This document shows, piece after piece, positions 24,444-35,694 of a stretch of DNA of 64,000 nucleotides. The stretch comes from Chimonanthus salicifolius. Taxonomy: Eukaryota; Streptophyta; Magnoliopsida; Laurales; Calycanthaceae. Made by a program: the position numbers and the translations under genes. The notes below the pieces were generated by a model. It saw nothing but the letters and a program-made list of their open reading frames with translations, ran no database searches and was not told the DNA's origin. Location of the stretch: contig CM023536.1 in the NCBI GenBank assembly GCA_013350335.1, forward strand, positions 12,405,520 through 12,469,519, given 5' to 3'. Position 1 is the first letter of the stretch, and every line of letters starts with the position of its first letter.

Positions 24444-26516
24444 GAAATACAAAACTAGTAACACATATATATATATATATAGATCCACATGTGTTTCAAT
24501 AAGGTAGGAATCCTACCAATCCCAGTAATATCCTTGTTGTTTGTGAAGAATTCGTACGATGATCACGACACAAAGAATCGCTAATCCTTTTTTGTGAAAT
24601 CTCTTTACCTAAATGAATTTAATCACATACTTATGTCAATTTGATTATCCATTAATTTAAATCATCCCTTACACCCTTCCAGTTAGACTGACGTTTCTGG
24701 AAACATCAAATAAAAATCGACGTTTCTGGAAACATCCATTTCAATCGACTTAAACACGCTCAGCTACAGTGTTTTGCCTTACCGCAGACTTTCAGTCGAC
24801 TGAAACATATTTTCAGTCGGCTGAAGACTCAGTACTATTATTCCTTGACTCACTAACGTTTCAGTTGACTGAATCACAGATTCAGTCGGCTGACTCTGAG
24901 TCAAACCCTTTGTATTCCTGGTCAACCCTCTTTCAGTCGACTGAATCATAGATTCATTCGGCTGACTTTTGATCAGATTGATAGTATGTTCGGCCAGTAT
25001 AGATTCAGTCGATTGAATCCATGATTCAGTCGGCTGACTCCTCAACCAACAAGTTTCGTGTTTGATAAGCAATCATTCAGTCAACTGAATCGTAGATTCA
25101 GTCTGCTGAAACACGCCAGATCCCTTTTCTTATTCGTTACGTCTGTGTTCAGTGAACTGAATACCAGATTCAGTCGGTTGAAACTCCAGAAATGGTTTTC
25201 TATCTTCAACCAACACCAGTTCAGTCGACTGAATCCCAGATTTAGTCGATTGACTGTTTGTCAGTCCCTATTGTTTGATTATTTTGTACATCCTTTCTTC
25301 ATGGAATCCACCCCTTATCCTTTTTAAACATGCATATTATTATTTGTATAACTCATAGTGAATTTTCTCTACTCTCTAGCCAAAGCTAGCATCTTTCTCA
25401 TAACTAATCAATTTTAATATCTCCACATGGATTCAAATATCATCATATGTTTGTTTTCCAACCCTTTAATCATTCCTTGAATGGATTTCTAATTTCTATG
25501 GCCTTAAAACATTTTGGGCCATTCCATTTCATCTATTATGAAATCCATAGATTCGTCCACTCCATGGCCAAGTTATGGTTTCCTCTTAATTTTCAATCCT
25601 ATATTATCCTCATACCTTTTCCCGTCTCCTTCTTTCTTTTGCTCTGTCTTTACTTTCCTTTCTCCTTCCTTTCTTTGTTTTTCAGCAAATCCTCTAGGCA
25701 TTGATGGTGTAAGTGGTGTAGAGAGAGAGAAGAAGAAGATAGGAAATCCTTTTTGCTCTAGAGAGAGTGGTCGGCCAAGGGGTGTGAAGTGCCCCTTGGT
25801 TGTTATTCCTTTGTAACAGTCCAAGGCTTTTCCTCTTCCCCTCTTTATTTCTTTGTCTATTCAAGGTGTCCCTTGGCTTAACCAAGGAGACACCTCACTC
25901 CCATCGAGTTCCTTGGGTCTCTTCCATTGAGATGGAAACCCTCCATCTCCCACTTAACTCATTAAGAAGTCTCCTCAACTTCCATTCAACTCAGCTCAAC
26001 TCACTTAAATTATTTGAATTCATTTCCCAACTCAACTAATTCCACTTAACTCCTTTATACTCACCCATGGTTGACCAAGTCAACCATGGCTTAGCCGACC
26101 ATGCATCTTATTGCATTTAGGTCCCACCTTGGCCTTGTGACTAGATGAAGTGGCACTTTGTCTTAGTTGGCTTCCATGCATGCCACATGGCAATGCCACA
26201 TCACATACATGCCACCTCACTTGATGAGGTGGATTTATGCATTGGGTCTTAACTTGGGTAGCTAAACCAATTAAATTAATCCTGCCCATTTACCTTCAAA
26301 TCAGTTCATTTATGACACATTGGGTCCCAATTGGGTAATTGACCAATTTAATTACTTTTACCCAATTATTTTCAAATCAAACCCTATCTATGATCCATTG
26401 GATCTTAATTGGGTTATTGACCCAACCCTTACCCACCTAAGGCCCATTTCAACCAATTTAGCAATTTAAATAGACAAATCCAATACATTTATGAAATGAA
26501 AAATCCGGGTGTTACA
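23246..26516 (-). repeat. Element A, complete 5' LTR
   Basis: On the plus strand it runs from TGTAACGCC to CGGGTGTTACA, 3271 bp, and is followed by the TSD taggg. It contains a (TA)n tract (24409-24480), the CAGTCGACTGA hairpin array (about 24780-25260) and the shared block GTCAACGCGCCCAGTAGGA (23720-23744). It is diverged from the left copy by many substitutions and indels, so the insertion is old. Confidence 0.9.
24780..25260. repeat. CAGTCGACTGA hairpin array in the right LTR of element A
   Basis: Counterpart of 9360-9905 with about seven unit pairs. Individual units differ from the left copy mostly at C/T and G/A positions in the CGACTG core. Confidence 0.85.
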
Positions 26517-26521
26517 TAGGG

Positions 26522-27098
26522 TTTCTGGGATTTGAAATGCGTGGATGGAAGGGGCTTACGTAACTTATACCCTTGGAATCATTCAAATGATCACTTAGGA
26601 TTCTTCGAACGAATCTAACTGAGAGAAGACTGAAAATACAGTCATTCTCTTGATAAAATTCGTTCGAAGGATACTAAGTGATCCTTTGAACGATTCCAAG
26701 GGTATAGTAAAATCGCTCGAAGGAACACAATTTTGTACTGATGTGTTCCTTCGGACGATCTTACCTATACTTTTGTAATCGTTCGAAGGATCACTTAGGA
26801 TCCTTTAGACGAATTTAACTGAGTGAAGACTGAAAATATAATCGTTCTGTCGATTCAATTCGTTCGAAGGATCCTAAGTGATCCCTTGAACGATTACAAA
26901 AGTATATGTAAGATCGTCCGAAGGAACACATTTTGTACTGAAATGTTCCTTTGGATGATCTTATCATCTGAACAAACTGAAAATGAACTGACAATTCGTT
27001 CGGATAATAAAAGTTGGAAGGGTAAAGTGGTATTTCCACTCGACTTTTTGAAATCGGGTGAATAAAGGCAGAAAAATCGGGTGTCTATATGGCCCACC
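26522..27098 (-). repeat. Right terminal inverted repeat of the MULE
   Basis: Inverted counterpart of 847-1335, about 90 bp longer because of an extra stretch of the same repeat unit. It has four GTTCGAAGGATC hairpins, near 26577, 26659, 26781 and 26861. Element A inserted right at its inner edge. Confidence 0.85.
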
Positions 27099-27262
27099 TT
27101 CTATAAATGCAATCTAATCGAGGGATTCATAAAAATCATCAATTTATGGAAGCAATTGAATAAACGACTATACGTCACTTACTTAAAAAGAAATAACAAA
27201 TCAATACTTTGAACTTCTATGTCATGTTTCTCTTAGAAAATCTTATAATTGGTATTATAATA

Positions 27263-27860
27263 TAGTAAAACCTCTTTAATGTAGTATTCTTTCAAGTAAT
27301 ATCGCCAATCGGTCTCGACCTCGGGCTCATACAAAATGTAATAAACCTCTGTAACTCAATATTCAATACATTCAGAGTACAAAATGCATTATGACTCTGG
27401 CCTAACCATTTTGTGAAGTAATATTCCTTCCATTTAGAATACAAAATTATTGCAAAAGTGACTAAGGACCTCCCAAACTACATCATCTAAACTCCGAAAA
27501 AGTAATATGAGATAGACTTTTGGATAAGCTTCCTCGTTCTGATAATGTCAATCTTGTCTTTCATCTGTTGAAGAATGAAAATGAAATTAGTATTTGTGTC
27601 AGGCTGGTGGAGCCAGAAGATTTCCTGTGAATCGTAGTGCTTCAGCTAGGTTTAGGAATTTTTTTTTTTATTCTTCTGTAATCTTGTGTTTCAATTTTAG
27701 TCGAAAGGCCCCTTTAAAAAGGGTGACTATCGACTGGTTTAAAGAATTATTGTTGTAAAGGAATGCTACATCAATTTGCCAAACTCCTCTAATGTAATAA
27801 CCTCCCTAATGTAATATCTGCACTCTAGTTCCAATCGTATTACATTAGAGAAGTTTACTG
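27263..27860. mobile_element. Short TA-flanked DNA element, Emigrant/Lemi1-like ends
   Basis: The left end reads TAGTAAAACCTCTTTAATG and the complement of the right end reads CAGTAAACTTCTCTAATG. TA lies on both sides (27261-27262 and 27861-27862). The ends and the TA duplication resemble the pogo-like Emigrant/Lemi1 group of plants, which I recall as starting CAGTAAAACCTCT. Subterminal copies of ctaatgtaataac occur near the right end. No transposase frame is seen, so it is a non-autonomous copy of about 600 bp. Confidence 0.55.
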
Positions 27861-27862
27861 TA

Positions 27863-28889
27863 GTTTTTTTGTCTTCCATTAATGTAGATTCAAATGTGCA
27901 AAGCCCATTTTGCCATTCTCTTTTGCACTTAACTTGATTGTGGCTTGATTATTATGTTCTTTAGATGTAATGAGTCCAACATGCCATAAGGGGATAAGAT
28001 ATTGATTAATAAAATTGCGCTCACAAAGAAGATAATGATGTAAACGTGTAGTGGAAGAAGGATCACTAAGAGGAAGTAAATTTGTTATTATGAACAAAAA
28101 GTGGTCATATAGGGTGGAAAAGGAAGATGAGGGAGATGAATAAAAATAACTGGTAGGGAGCGATGGGGGGTATGATTAGTGGATATGTTACATAGAGAAG
28201 TTGGTAACATGTAGGAATGAGATATGAGGAAAAGATGGAGATGGATGGCAGAAAAGATTTCACACAAATAGAATGAAAATAAGTTGAGTAAAATGAGATT
28301 AATCGTAGTCAACATTAAGAAACAAGCATACTTTTAGAAGATAAAAAATAATATTAAAACATTTTGAGTAGGCAATTTCTAATCGAAGAAAATATTTTAG
28401 GATTCCAAGATCCTTAATAGCAAATTGCTTGTGTAGAAGTTGTTTGAACCTTGAGATTTAACTTTGATTATTGCTCATGATCATTGTCACAAATCTCGTT
28501 CTCAAGGATATTAACGACAATTGTTAATAGTGGGATATTTTCAAATTCTCAAATTTTTATTGGGAATTTAACGGAAAAATCTCGCTGAAAATAGATTATT
28601 TAAAAATAATAAAAATAAATATAAAAAATAAATAATGTGGCTGGAGTTTGAAAACATAGATGATATTTCAGAAATAAAAAATATATATTTGGCCCAAGCG
28701 TTTTTAACGTGAATTTAATGGTAAAATCTCGTGATTTTAACGGAAACATATTGTTTCTCTCGATAAAAACGTTATTTAATTAGAATTTACCGTTAAAAAG
28801 TCAGATGTGATTAAACTCGGGTTTTTAACGCCCAAAAGTTATTTTGCTGATGTTTTCGTGATAAAAATGAAAATATCGGAGATATTTGT
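27863..28889. other. Unassigned AT-rich sequence between the two nests
   Basis: Minus-strand frames of about 70 codons (27879-28315) have no recognisable motif. From about 28480 to 28889 the sequence is very AT-rich with repeated words such as tttaacgg and cgttaaaa. It abuts the broken reverse transcriptase of element D, so the 3' end of D has been lost here by deletion or by another insertion. Confidence 0.4.
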
Positions 28890-29026
28890 TACATTGCCCA
28901 TGATCACTATATCATCAACATACACCAAAGCAACAGTGGTACCAGAAATACCTTTTTTAATAAACAAAGAAGAATTAACCACACTTCTTTTAAATCCATT
29001 ACCGATGAGAATAGAACCTAGCTTAG
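28890..29026 (-). pseudogene. Element D reverse transcriptase, YVDD part
   Basis: The minus strand gives KLGSILIGNGFKRS followed by SLFIKKG and LVYVDDIVIMGN. This is the copia RT core with its catalytic YVDD intact (about 28902-28915). It continues the WYAK end of the fragment at 31203 once solo LTR G2 is skipped. Homology stops right after GN at about 28890. Confidence 0.85.
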
Positions 29027-31197
29027 TGTTGTATCAAAAGTCTTACATTTATTATTTGCAAGCACACGAACCTTATATAGTACAGTAGTAGGAGTGCAAG
29101 GTCGAATCCAACGGAATTACAGAAAATATATCTTAAGTATTTACAATTATTAACCAATTATTTAATTTTAAAAATCTAATTTGAAACTTGCATTGGTGAA
29201 TTAATTTAGAAAACTAGAAACAATTTCAGATCTAACTTTAGGCTTAATCAGAAATCAATCCTTTTTAATCTCAACCTAGTTCACCATTTCAATTGGAGTT
29301 GACAAATAAATAAAATAAAGAATCAAATAATCAAATAAATCAAACATAACACATAGAATACATTTGAATTGGATCTAAAGAAATCAAGGCAGCATTGTTT
29401 TCTAAGTTTTATTAATAAAATCTAAGCCTAGAATATAGAGCTCACGTAAATTAAATGACACTTGCATTCATGTTGTCCATTTAGAATTATCTAAAAACAA
29501 TCCATGAGTTTCAAGTAAACACCCAAAAGTCAGACCTTAGACTGAACAAGAGTTCGATTCCAGTTCTAAAATATTTCATTGCACTTTTGTAAACAAAAGC
29601 CTTAGAAACCGAAATAGAAGTCCAATTCAAATCTAAATTTGCATCACTTCTTAACTTTAGAATACACATATAAAATTCGAACATGGTATAGACTTTTAAA
29701 AATAAAATGAAATGAAAAAACAATCATAATACAGACATCATTTAATTGGAAAACCAGACTCTAAATATTTCATTGCACTCAAATCTTATTCATAACATGG
29801 AATTCGAATTTTACAATTTTTGTAATTGAAATAGAGAAATACATGAATTTCCAAGTTTTTTTTTTCTTTTTCTCTTTTTTCCCTTCTTGATTCCACGTGA
29901 GAGCCTTGCTTTCCAAAGTCCAAATTCGAATTTTGTTGTTTCCCTAGTGCTCTATTTATAGGGTTTAAGTGAGAGTGGAGGCCCAAGATTGATCTTTAGA
30001 TGAATGAATGAAAGGCCAGGATTTAAGCAACTTTTAGAGGAAGGTTAGGGTTTTAGGCAACTGATGGAGAAGGTGGGACGGCTAGGGTTTCATGGGATGA
30101 GGTGTCATGTGTGCCAAGTATGGGGTATGTGAATGGATGTATGAGGTGAGGTGTGGTCGTATGCAATGTAGGAGGAATTAGGGTTTGTATGTGTTATATG
30201 TGCATGCAATGAATGCTTGGGATCTTAAGGTTTTTATCTAAATTTAAAGGGATGGCTGGATAGAGAGTGTGTGTTTAAGGTTTGTGTAGAGAGGCATGGA
30301 TGTATAAAACATGGAATTAGGTGACAAAATTCGCATGAGTCTAGGTATGGAGGAGTGTAGATGAGTGAAGGTTTAGGTCTCAATGGTGATTGGCCGAATT
30401 CATGTTGGAGTGTTTGTGCAAATTGTGTAAGTGCATATGGATGGGATGGATGTATGTGGACATGTTTGGAGAGGTGGGGGTGAATGTACGAAGGTGAGGA
30501 CTTAGAGTGGAGCCACGTGCAACACTTAGGGCTTTGGTGTTTTGTTTAAGTTGGAACACTAGGGTTTGTGGAATGGAGGTTAGGGTTTAGAATATGCGTG
30601 TGGCCGTATGATGAGTGTTTAGGAGAGTGTAGCCGCATGCATGAGTGAGTAAGGGCCGTGTGAAGGCGTATTAACAATTGAACTGGGGTTTTGAGCAGTT
30701 GGGCTTCTAGTGGACTCTTGACTGGCCTGTGATCTTGTGATCTTAGCTTGCTAAGCTTGTTGAACTCTAGACTGTGTACTGTGGCCTGGCTCACTATGTA
30801 TTGCGCATGTGGTAATGTGCCTGGCTCAGTGTGTGGCGTGGAGCTCTGCTTGACCTAGTGGATTTGAACTTTGGCTCATGGGCTTCAATCTTAGGCTCTT
30901 GGGCTTTCAATCTTCAACTTTATTTTCGAAATTTAAAATAATTATTTCTCCACTTAATTCTAAAAATTATTGAAATAATCTAAACTCTCATAACTGGATT
31001 CAGATTATTTAATTTACAATTAAAAATTCCAGATCTTTCGATTTCAGCACATAACCTGCAATTTCTTCAGATTTTCTGAATTTTCCAATTTTTCCTATAA
31101 AACTAGCAAACAATATTAAATGCACCTAATATATATATAAACGATGGCTAACTAGTCTAGTAATCAGGGGTAAAATAATCGTTTTCAGTGCTCAACA
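29027..31197. mobile_element. Solo LTR, family G copy 2, inside RT of element D
   Basis: Starts TGTTGTATCAAAAG and ends GTGCTCAACA. It is flanked by a perfect cttag duplication (29022-29026 and 31198-31202). It is 2171 bp, with no coding region, and similar to 4838-6762. Skipping it restores the RT reading frame exactly, which confirms both boundaries. Confidence 0.85.
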
Positions 31198-31202
31198 CTT
31201 AG

Positions 31203-32195
31203 CATACCAGGCTCGAGGTGATTGTTTAAGCCCATATATAGCCTTTTTTAATTTGCACACAGAACCGCTTTTTTATTCTTGTGGGTGGCTAGGAGGAATA
31301 CTCATATAAACTTCTTCTAACTCACCATGCAGAAATGTGTTTTAACATCCATCTGGAATAATGTCGAATCACGATTAATTGCTAAGGATAGGAGAACTCG
31401 GAAGGTGTTCATCTTAGAACAGGTGCAAATGTCTCTTTATACTCTTCTCCATAAGTCTGAGTAGATCCTTTAGCAACCAGTCTTGCCTGATGTCGTTCCA
31501 CAGTCCCATCATTCTTACATTTTATTTTGTATATCCATCGACACCCAATTATTTTTTTCCCTGGCGGCAATCCAACAATATCACATGTGTGATTCTCATC
31601 AAGAGTTTGCAATTCTTCTTTCATAGCATTTTTCTAAACAAGATTGGAATTAGCTTCTTGAAAAGTTCTTGGTTCTTGGTCATTGGAGACAACACTCAAG
31701 AAGGCAAAATGGGACTGAGTAACATTAGCATATGTCAAATAATTCTGTATAGGATAGGACACAACATGATAAGTGAAGAAATATTTCATTCATTCTAGAG
31801 GACGACTCTCTCTGTGATCTTCGTAGCGGTAGAGAAGGTGGTGCCAGTGTTTCAATTGTTGAAATTGACTCATGTTGTGTAGAAATTGACTCATTTTGTG
31901 GAGGTGATATGGTATCACTATCTCTTGTTGGAGTGATATTATCAGTTGCAATAGGATGCGGTACCAAATCAGGCACATTCTCCCACTGTGACCGATTCCC
32001 AGACTCATCTTATGGTTGAAAAAATGATTCAGATTCAACAAAATGTACATCTCGAGAGATGATGATCTTACCAAATGTCCAACTTAGTAGATCGAACATC
32101 CAACTTATCACGATGAATAGCTTGTTGATGCACATAGAAGACACACCCAAACACCCGTAAATGAGAGAGATCAAGCGGTCTATTTTTTCAACACT
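31203..32195 (-). pseudogene. Element D integrase C-terminus to reverse transcriptase N-terminus
   Basis: Minus strand order: VFGCVFYVHQQ-like integrase end (about 32110-32160, frameshifted), then a Ser/Thr/Pro-rich linker with PLRRSQRE (about 31800-31830). The RT start follows with MKEELQTLDENHTCDIVGLP and GCRWIYKIKCKNDGTVERHQ (31440-31624), ARLVAKGSTQTYGEEYKETF, and finally YGLKQSPRAWYAK (31203-31245). Stops interrupt it near 32010 and 31390. Confidence 0.85.
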
Positions 32196-32200
32196 TCCAG

Positions 32201-35200
32201 TGTCACGCCCCGACCCTCCGGGCCCACTGACGTGAGATTTTTTTTTTTTTTTTTCTAATACAATATTGAGCCTTTGCGGAAATCCTCTTATAGACTTTAA
32301 CATCTCTTATGAATAAGTTTGGATCTAACATTTGGCAGCCTCAGACCCACCCATATCTAGCCGGTAAAAATCCCAGGCAGATGGAGGGGCCACCATGGGC
32401 CCGCTTAAAACCCAAAACCTCGACAGATTTCACCTCGACGCATAATATGTGGATACACTAGTAACCAACATGTAATCTATAACTTAACCTCTTAGGGAAT
32501 CCAAAATAGAAAATGTCACACATGATCTACCTAACATTTATGATCAATCGATCCCATCAACATCAGAATTGCACATCAGAAACGAAGTAGACCTTATTAC
32601 ATCCTACAGTGTTTCAACTGAACATTATAAAGGATTTATTACATTACATGTTCATACGTACAATATCTACTAACTTAAACATAAAATCCCAACATTTGGG
32701 TAGATAGCTAAAGGGACTCCACCCTAAACTACAGCTGATGATCCTCCTGTCCTTCGTCCTCCGGGTTTCCTGTTTCGTAAGGAGTGTGAGTTTTACAAAC
32801 TCAATGAAGAGAAAACAACAGCAAGTTCTGGATAACAAGGCATATTATCAACATAATAGACATGTTATCAAACAACAGTTTATACACTCAGAAATCATGT
32901 AGAATAATGTTAACACATTTATCTACTATGAAATGTCCTTCATTTCTCAAAAAGATACCCCAGCCAAACGACGTCTACGGTTCTCCCCTAACCGGGAGTA
33001 ATACGTTTCCTACACCGCCGGCAAATTCATGCTCAGTGCTTCACACAGCCCGTATTTTAATACACCTCGTACCAGTGCCCTCCACGAGCTAGGTACTTCA
33101 TACATTGGTGTGAGGTAATTTGAAATGCACAGTACACCAATCAATATGCACATCAATACATGGATTTAAACATAATTGTCAACCCACATAATATCTCTCA
33201 TACATATGATCATAATAACCTCACTCAGCTAACATAGATTCCTAAGCCCTCCCGCATGGAATCATAATACAAATATCAGCAATAAGTACATAATATGCTG
33301 AAAAACTAAACACAGATTAAAAGCCCACCAACGGGTTACATTATAACACAAATAAGTGTTACCATTATCTCCAATCGAGTATGCCTACCCTATACTCATC
33401 ATTTATACACAGAATGCATATTCCTATCGGAATCACTGTTGGATACCTGATCTATCATCAGATCACCCATATCATAATACCAAGTAGTCTCTAGGAACAA
33501 GTGGGTTCCGTACTCCGTTTTATGATGACTAGATCTCGACATCCCGAAACACTCTCAAGTTCACGTTTCATATGTTGAAACTTATAATCACCTCCTTACG
33601 TGTGAACAGTGTCGGTATCGCATTCTAATCCTATTACATCATTTCCATCAATAAAGATGACCACGGATATCCACTTATTGCCGTAAGGCTAATGGTGAAA
33701 GAAACATTTGTATTGAATGCAAAATGAGATGCATTTTAGTAAACACATAGTGTGGTTGAATCTCCTCACCTTCGGTTGGCGAGTGTTTTTCAGTAATCTG
33801 TTTAAAATGAAAAACGGTGTAAATACAACGTATAATAACACTATATAGCTATAATTTATACTCCTAAGCGTTTGGAATATCATGACAACACGTTTAGAGA
33901 GTTTTCTTGAAATTTTGTAAAAATTACGATTTTGCCCCTGAGCGTAATACGGGCTAAAAATAAACCTCCAAGTGGACTAAAACAAGTATTTCTAAGCTAA
34001 AATAACATAAATTTCATTTTTGAATTTTTTTAAAAAATTACGTTTTTGCCCTCCAAAAATATCCAAAATTACCAAAATGCCCCTGGATACTATTCATCGA
34101 AAAATACTGTTCACAGGCACTATTCATCCGAAAATACTGTTCATCGAAAATTACTGTTCAAGGACACTATTCATCCGAAAAAATACTGTTCACGAAAATA
34201 CTATTCACGGGCACTGTTCATCCGTAAAAATACTGTTCACGGAAAATACTATTCACAAGCACTATTCATCCGTGAAAAATACTGTTCACGAAAATACTAT
34301 TCACGGGCACTGTTCATCCGTAAAAATACTGTTCACGGAAAATACTATTCACAAGCACTATTCATCCGTGAAAAATACTGTTCACGAAAAATACTGTTCA
34401 TGAATACTATTCACCCGTAAATACTGTTCACCGAAAAATACTGTTCACGGGGCACTGTTCACCCGTAAATTTCCAAATTACCAAAATGCCCTTTAGGGCC
34501 TGCACAGTGCGCCGCAAATCACTATTCACGGACAGATTTTTCTATTTTTTTGTATTTTCTTCGCTGATTTTTATAGAGAAAACTGTAAATCATTTTCTGA
34601 TGAAATTAAATATCTAGCTTCCTCTTAATGAGGTCTACAAACTAAAAATATTAACTTAAAATAAACACTTACAGAAATCTTCTGAAGAATTTAAGACAAC
34701 CACTTGAGGAATAATGAACGTCTGGCAGCAGAGAAGAAAAATGGAAAATCTGATAAAACTTCGTAAATTTGTGATTTTAACTTAAAGTCACTGCACCTAT
34801 TTATAGTGTTTTGAAAAATACTATTGAAAACTTCTGGATGATCCCTGACCGTTTGTTGTGTCAGCAAAGGTTAAAAAAATCTTATCTCTTAAGACTGTCG
34901 GCTGAAAGAGAAAGATAAGATGAAAAAATCTTATCTCAGGTAACAGTAAAAATTACTGTTACCTTACCCTTTTTCTGTTCGTCTATATTAGACCTTAACT
35001 CGTAAAAATCCGACACCGCAGGTGTGTTAAGAACACAGGGTTTACCTACGGTGGAACGTTCACTTTTTGTTTTGACACCAAAATAGGGTATTTTTCACAA
35101 AGTCAACATTTTAATAAAATAGACGGCTTATAATCACCGTGATTTTGACACTTCGAAACTAGTGTTTAAAATACCCTTTTCGACATTCTACATATGTCAA

Positions 35201-35660
35201 AGAGTTTGATAAAATACAGATCGAATGTGATCTGAGTTTGCTAATTTTCGGAATACGGGGTATCTTAAAAATCGGGGTTTTTAGATAAAAGCATATGTAA
35301 AATACACGTTTCGAGGAATACTCGTGAAATTCCGAAAATACCCCTGAGTAGCGTACTCAAGAGCTTATTATGTGTGTGAATTTCAAAGTCTGAATATATC
35401 AGAAGAGTGGTCTTTCACACTCAAGAGGTCTATAAAATACTATTCATAATTTTATATGTAAAACAAAAGACATTTAAGTAATGTCTAAAATGCCCTCCGA
35501 ACTTCGTCGGGCTAAATCACTAAGCAAATGGCCTCTGATCGGGTCACATACTCCTTTTTCGGGAAGCTCTTTCCGTACCTTATCATATTAACCGGTCACA
35601 AAGCCGAGTTAATAATTCTAAAAATTTGTTATTTCTAATTTAAAGGGTCGGGTTATTACA
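32201..35660 (-). repeat. Element E, 3' LTR
   Basis: TGTCACGCCCCGACC to GGGTCGGGTTATTACA on the plus strand, 3460 bp. The extra length compared with the other LTR comes mainly from two additional short units in the CTGTTCAC array (34086-34470). Open frames inside it (for example 34020-34403) are produced by the repeats. Confidence 0.95.
34086..34470. repeat. CTGTTCAC/CTATTCAC tandem array in the left LTR of E
   Basis: Higher-order repeat of words such as ATACTGTTCACG, ATACTATTCACGGGCAC and TTCATCCGTAAAA. A complex unit of about 96 bp is present twice (34190-34285 and 34286-34380). Single-word units continue to about 34470. Confidence 0.9.
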
Positions 35661-35675
35661 TCCTACCCCCTTTAA
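35661..35675 (-). other. Polypurine tract of element E
   Basis: The complement reads AAAGGGGGTAGGA directly before the LTR start TGTAATAACC. This is the standard plus-strand priming site of LTR elements. Confidence 0.85.
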
Positions 35676-35694
35676 ACAAAATTCGTCCCGAATT

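Larger units (their letters stand above)
7918..26516 (-). mobile_element. Ty3/gypsy element A (Tekay-like), minus strand, with nested insertions
   Basis: It is flanked by a perfect 5-bp duplication, taggg, at 7913-7917 and 26517-26521. The element reads right to left: 5' LTR 23246-26516, primer-binding site 23232-23245, gag and pol from 22815 down to about 15343, and a broken 3' LTR 7918-10202. Solo LTR J (16564-19647) interrupts pol. Related element B (10203-15343) interrupts the 3' LTR. The 3' part of pol, the polypurine tract and about 0.9 kb of the 3' LTR are missing because of a deletion at the B/A junction near 15343. Many frameshifts and a mutated reverse transcriptase active site show it is dead. 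Confidence 0.9.
847..27098 (-). mobile_element. Mutator-like element (MULE) with long TIRs, heavily invaded by retrotransposons
   Basis: The ends are inverted copies of each other, starting GGCGGGCCATATAGACACCC on the left and GGTGGGCCATATAGACACCC on the complement of the right. They are flanked by tcctataa (839-846) and ttctataa (27099-27106), an 8-bp target duplication with one mismatch. MULEs usually make 8-11 bp duplications and often carry long TIRs. Inside are a broken FAR1/MULE transposase (minus strand) and a broken plant transposon protein gene (plus strand). About 20.5 kb of the 26.3 kb is later insertions: solo LTR G1 (4838-6762) and gypsy element A (7918-26516) with its own passengers. 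The strand given is that of the transposase. The element is long dead. Confidence 0.85.

Noticed and set aside
25447..26039. Open frames in the right LTR of element A
   Set aside because: Low-complexity peptides rich in F, S and L from a pyrimidine-rich LTR segment, with no domain.
34020..34403. 127-codon open frame of repeating short peptides
   Set aside because: It is created by the CTGTTCAC tandem array in the LTR of E. Overlapping frames in the same array are also open, and it is altered in the sister LTR.
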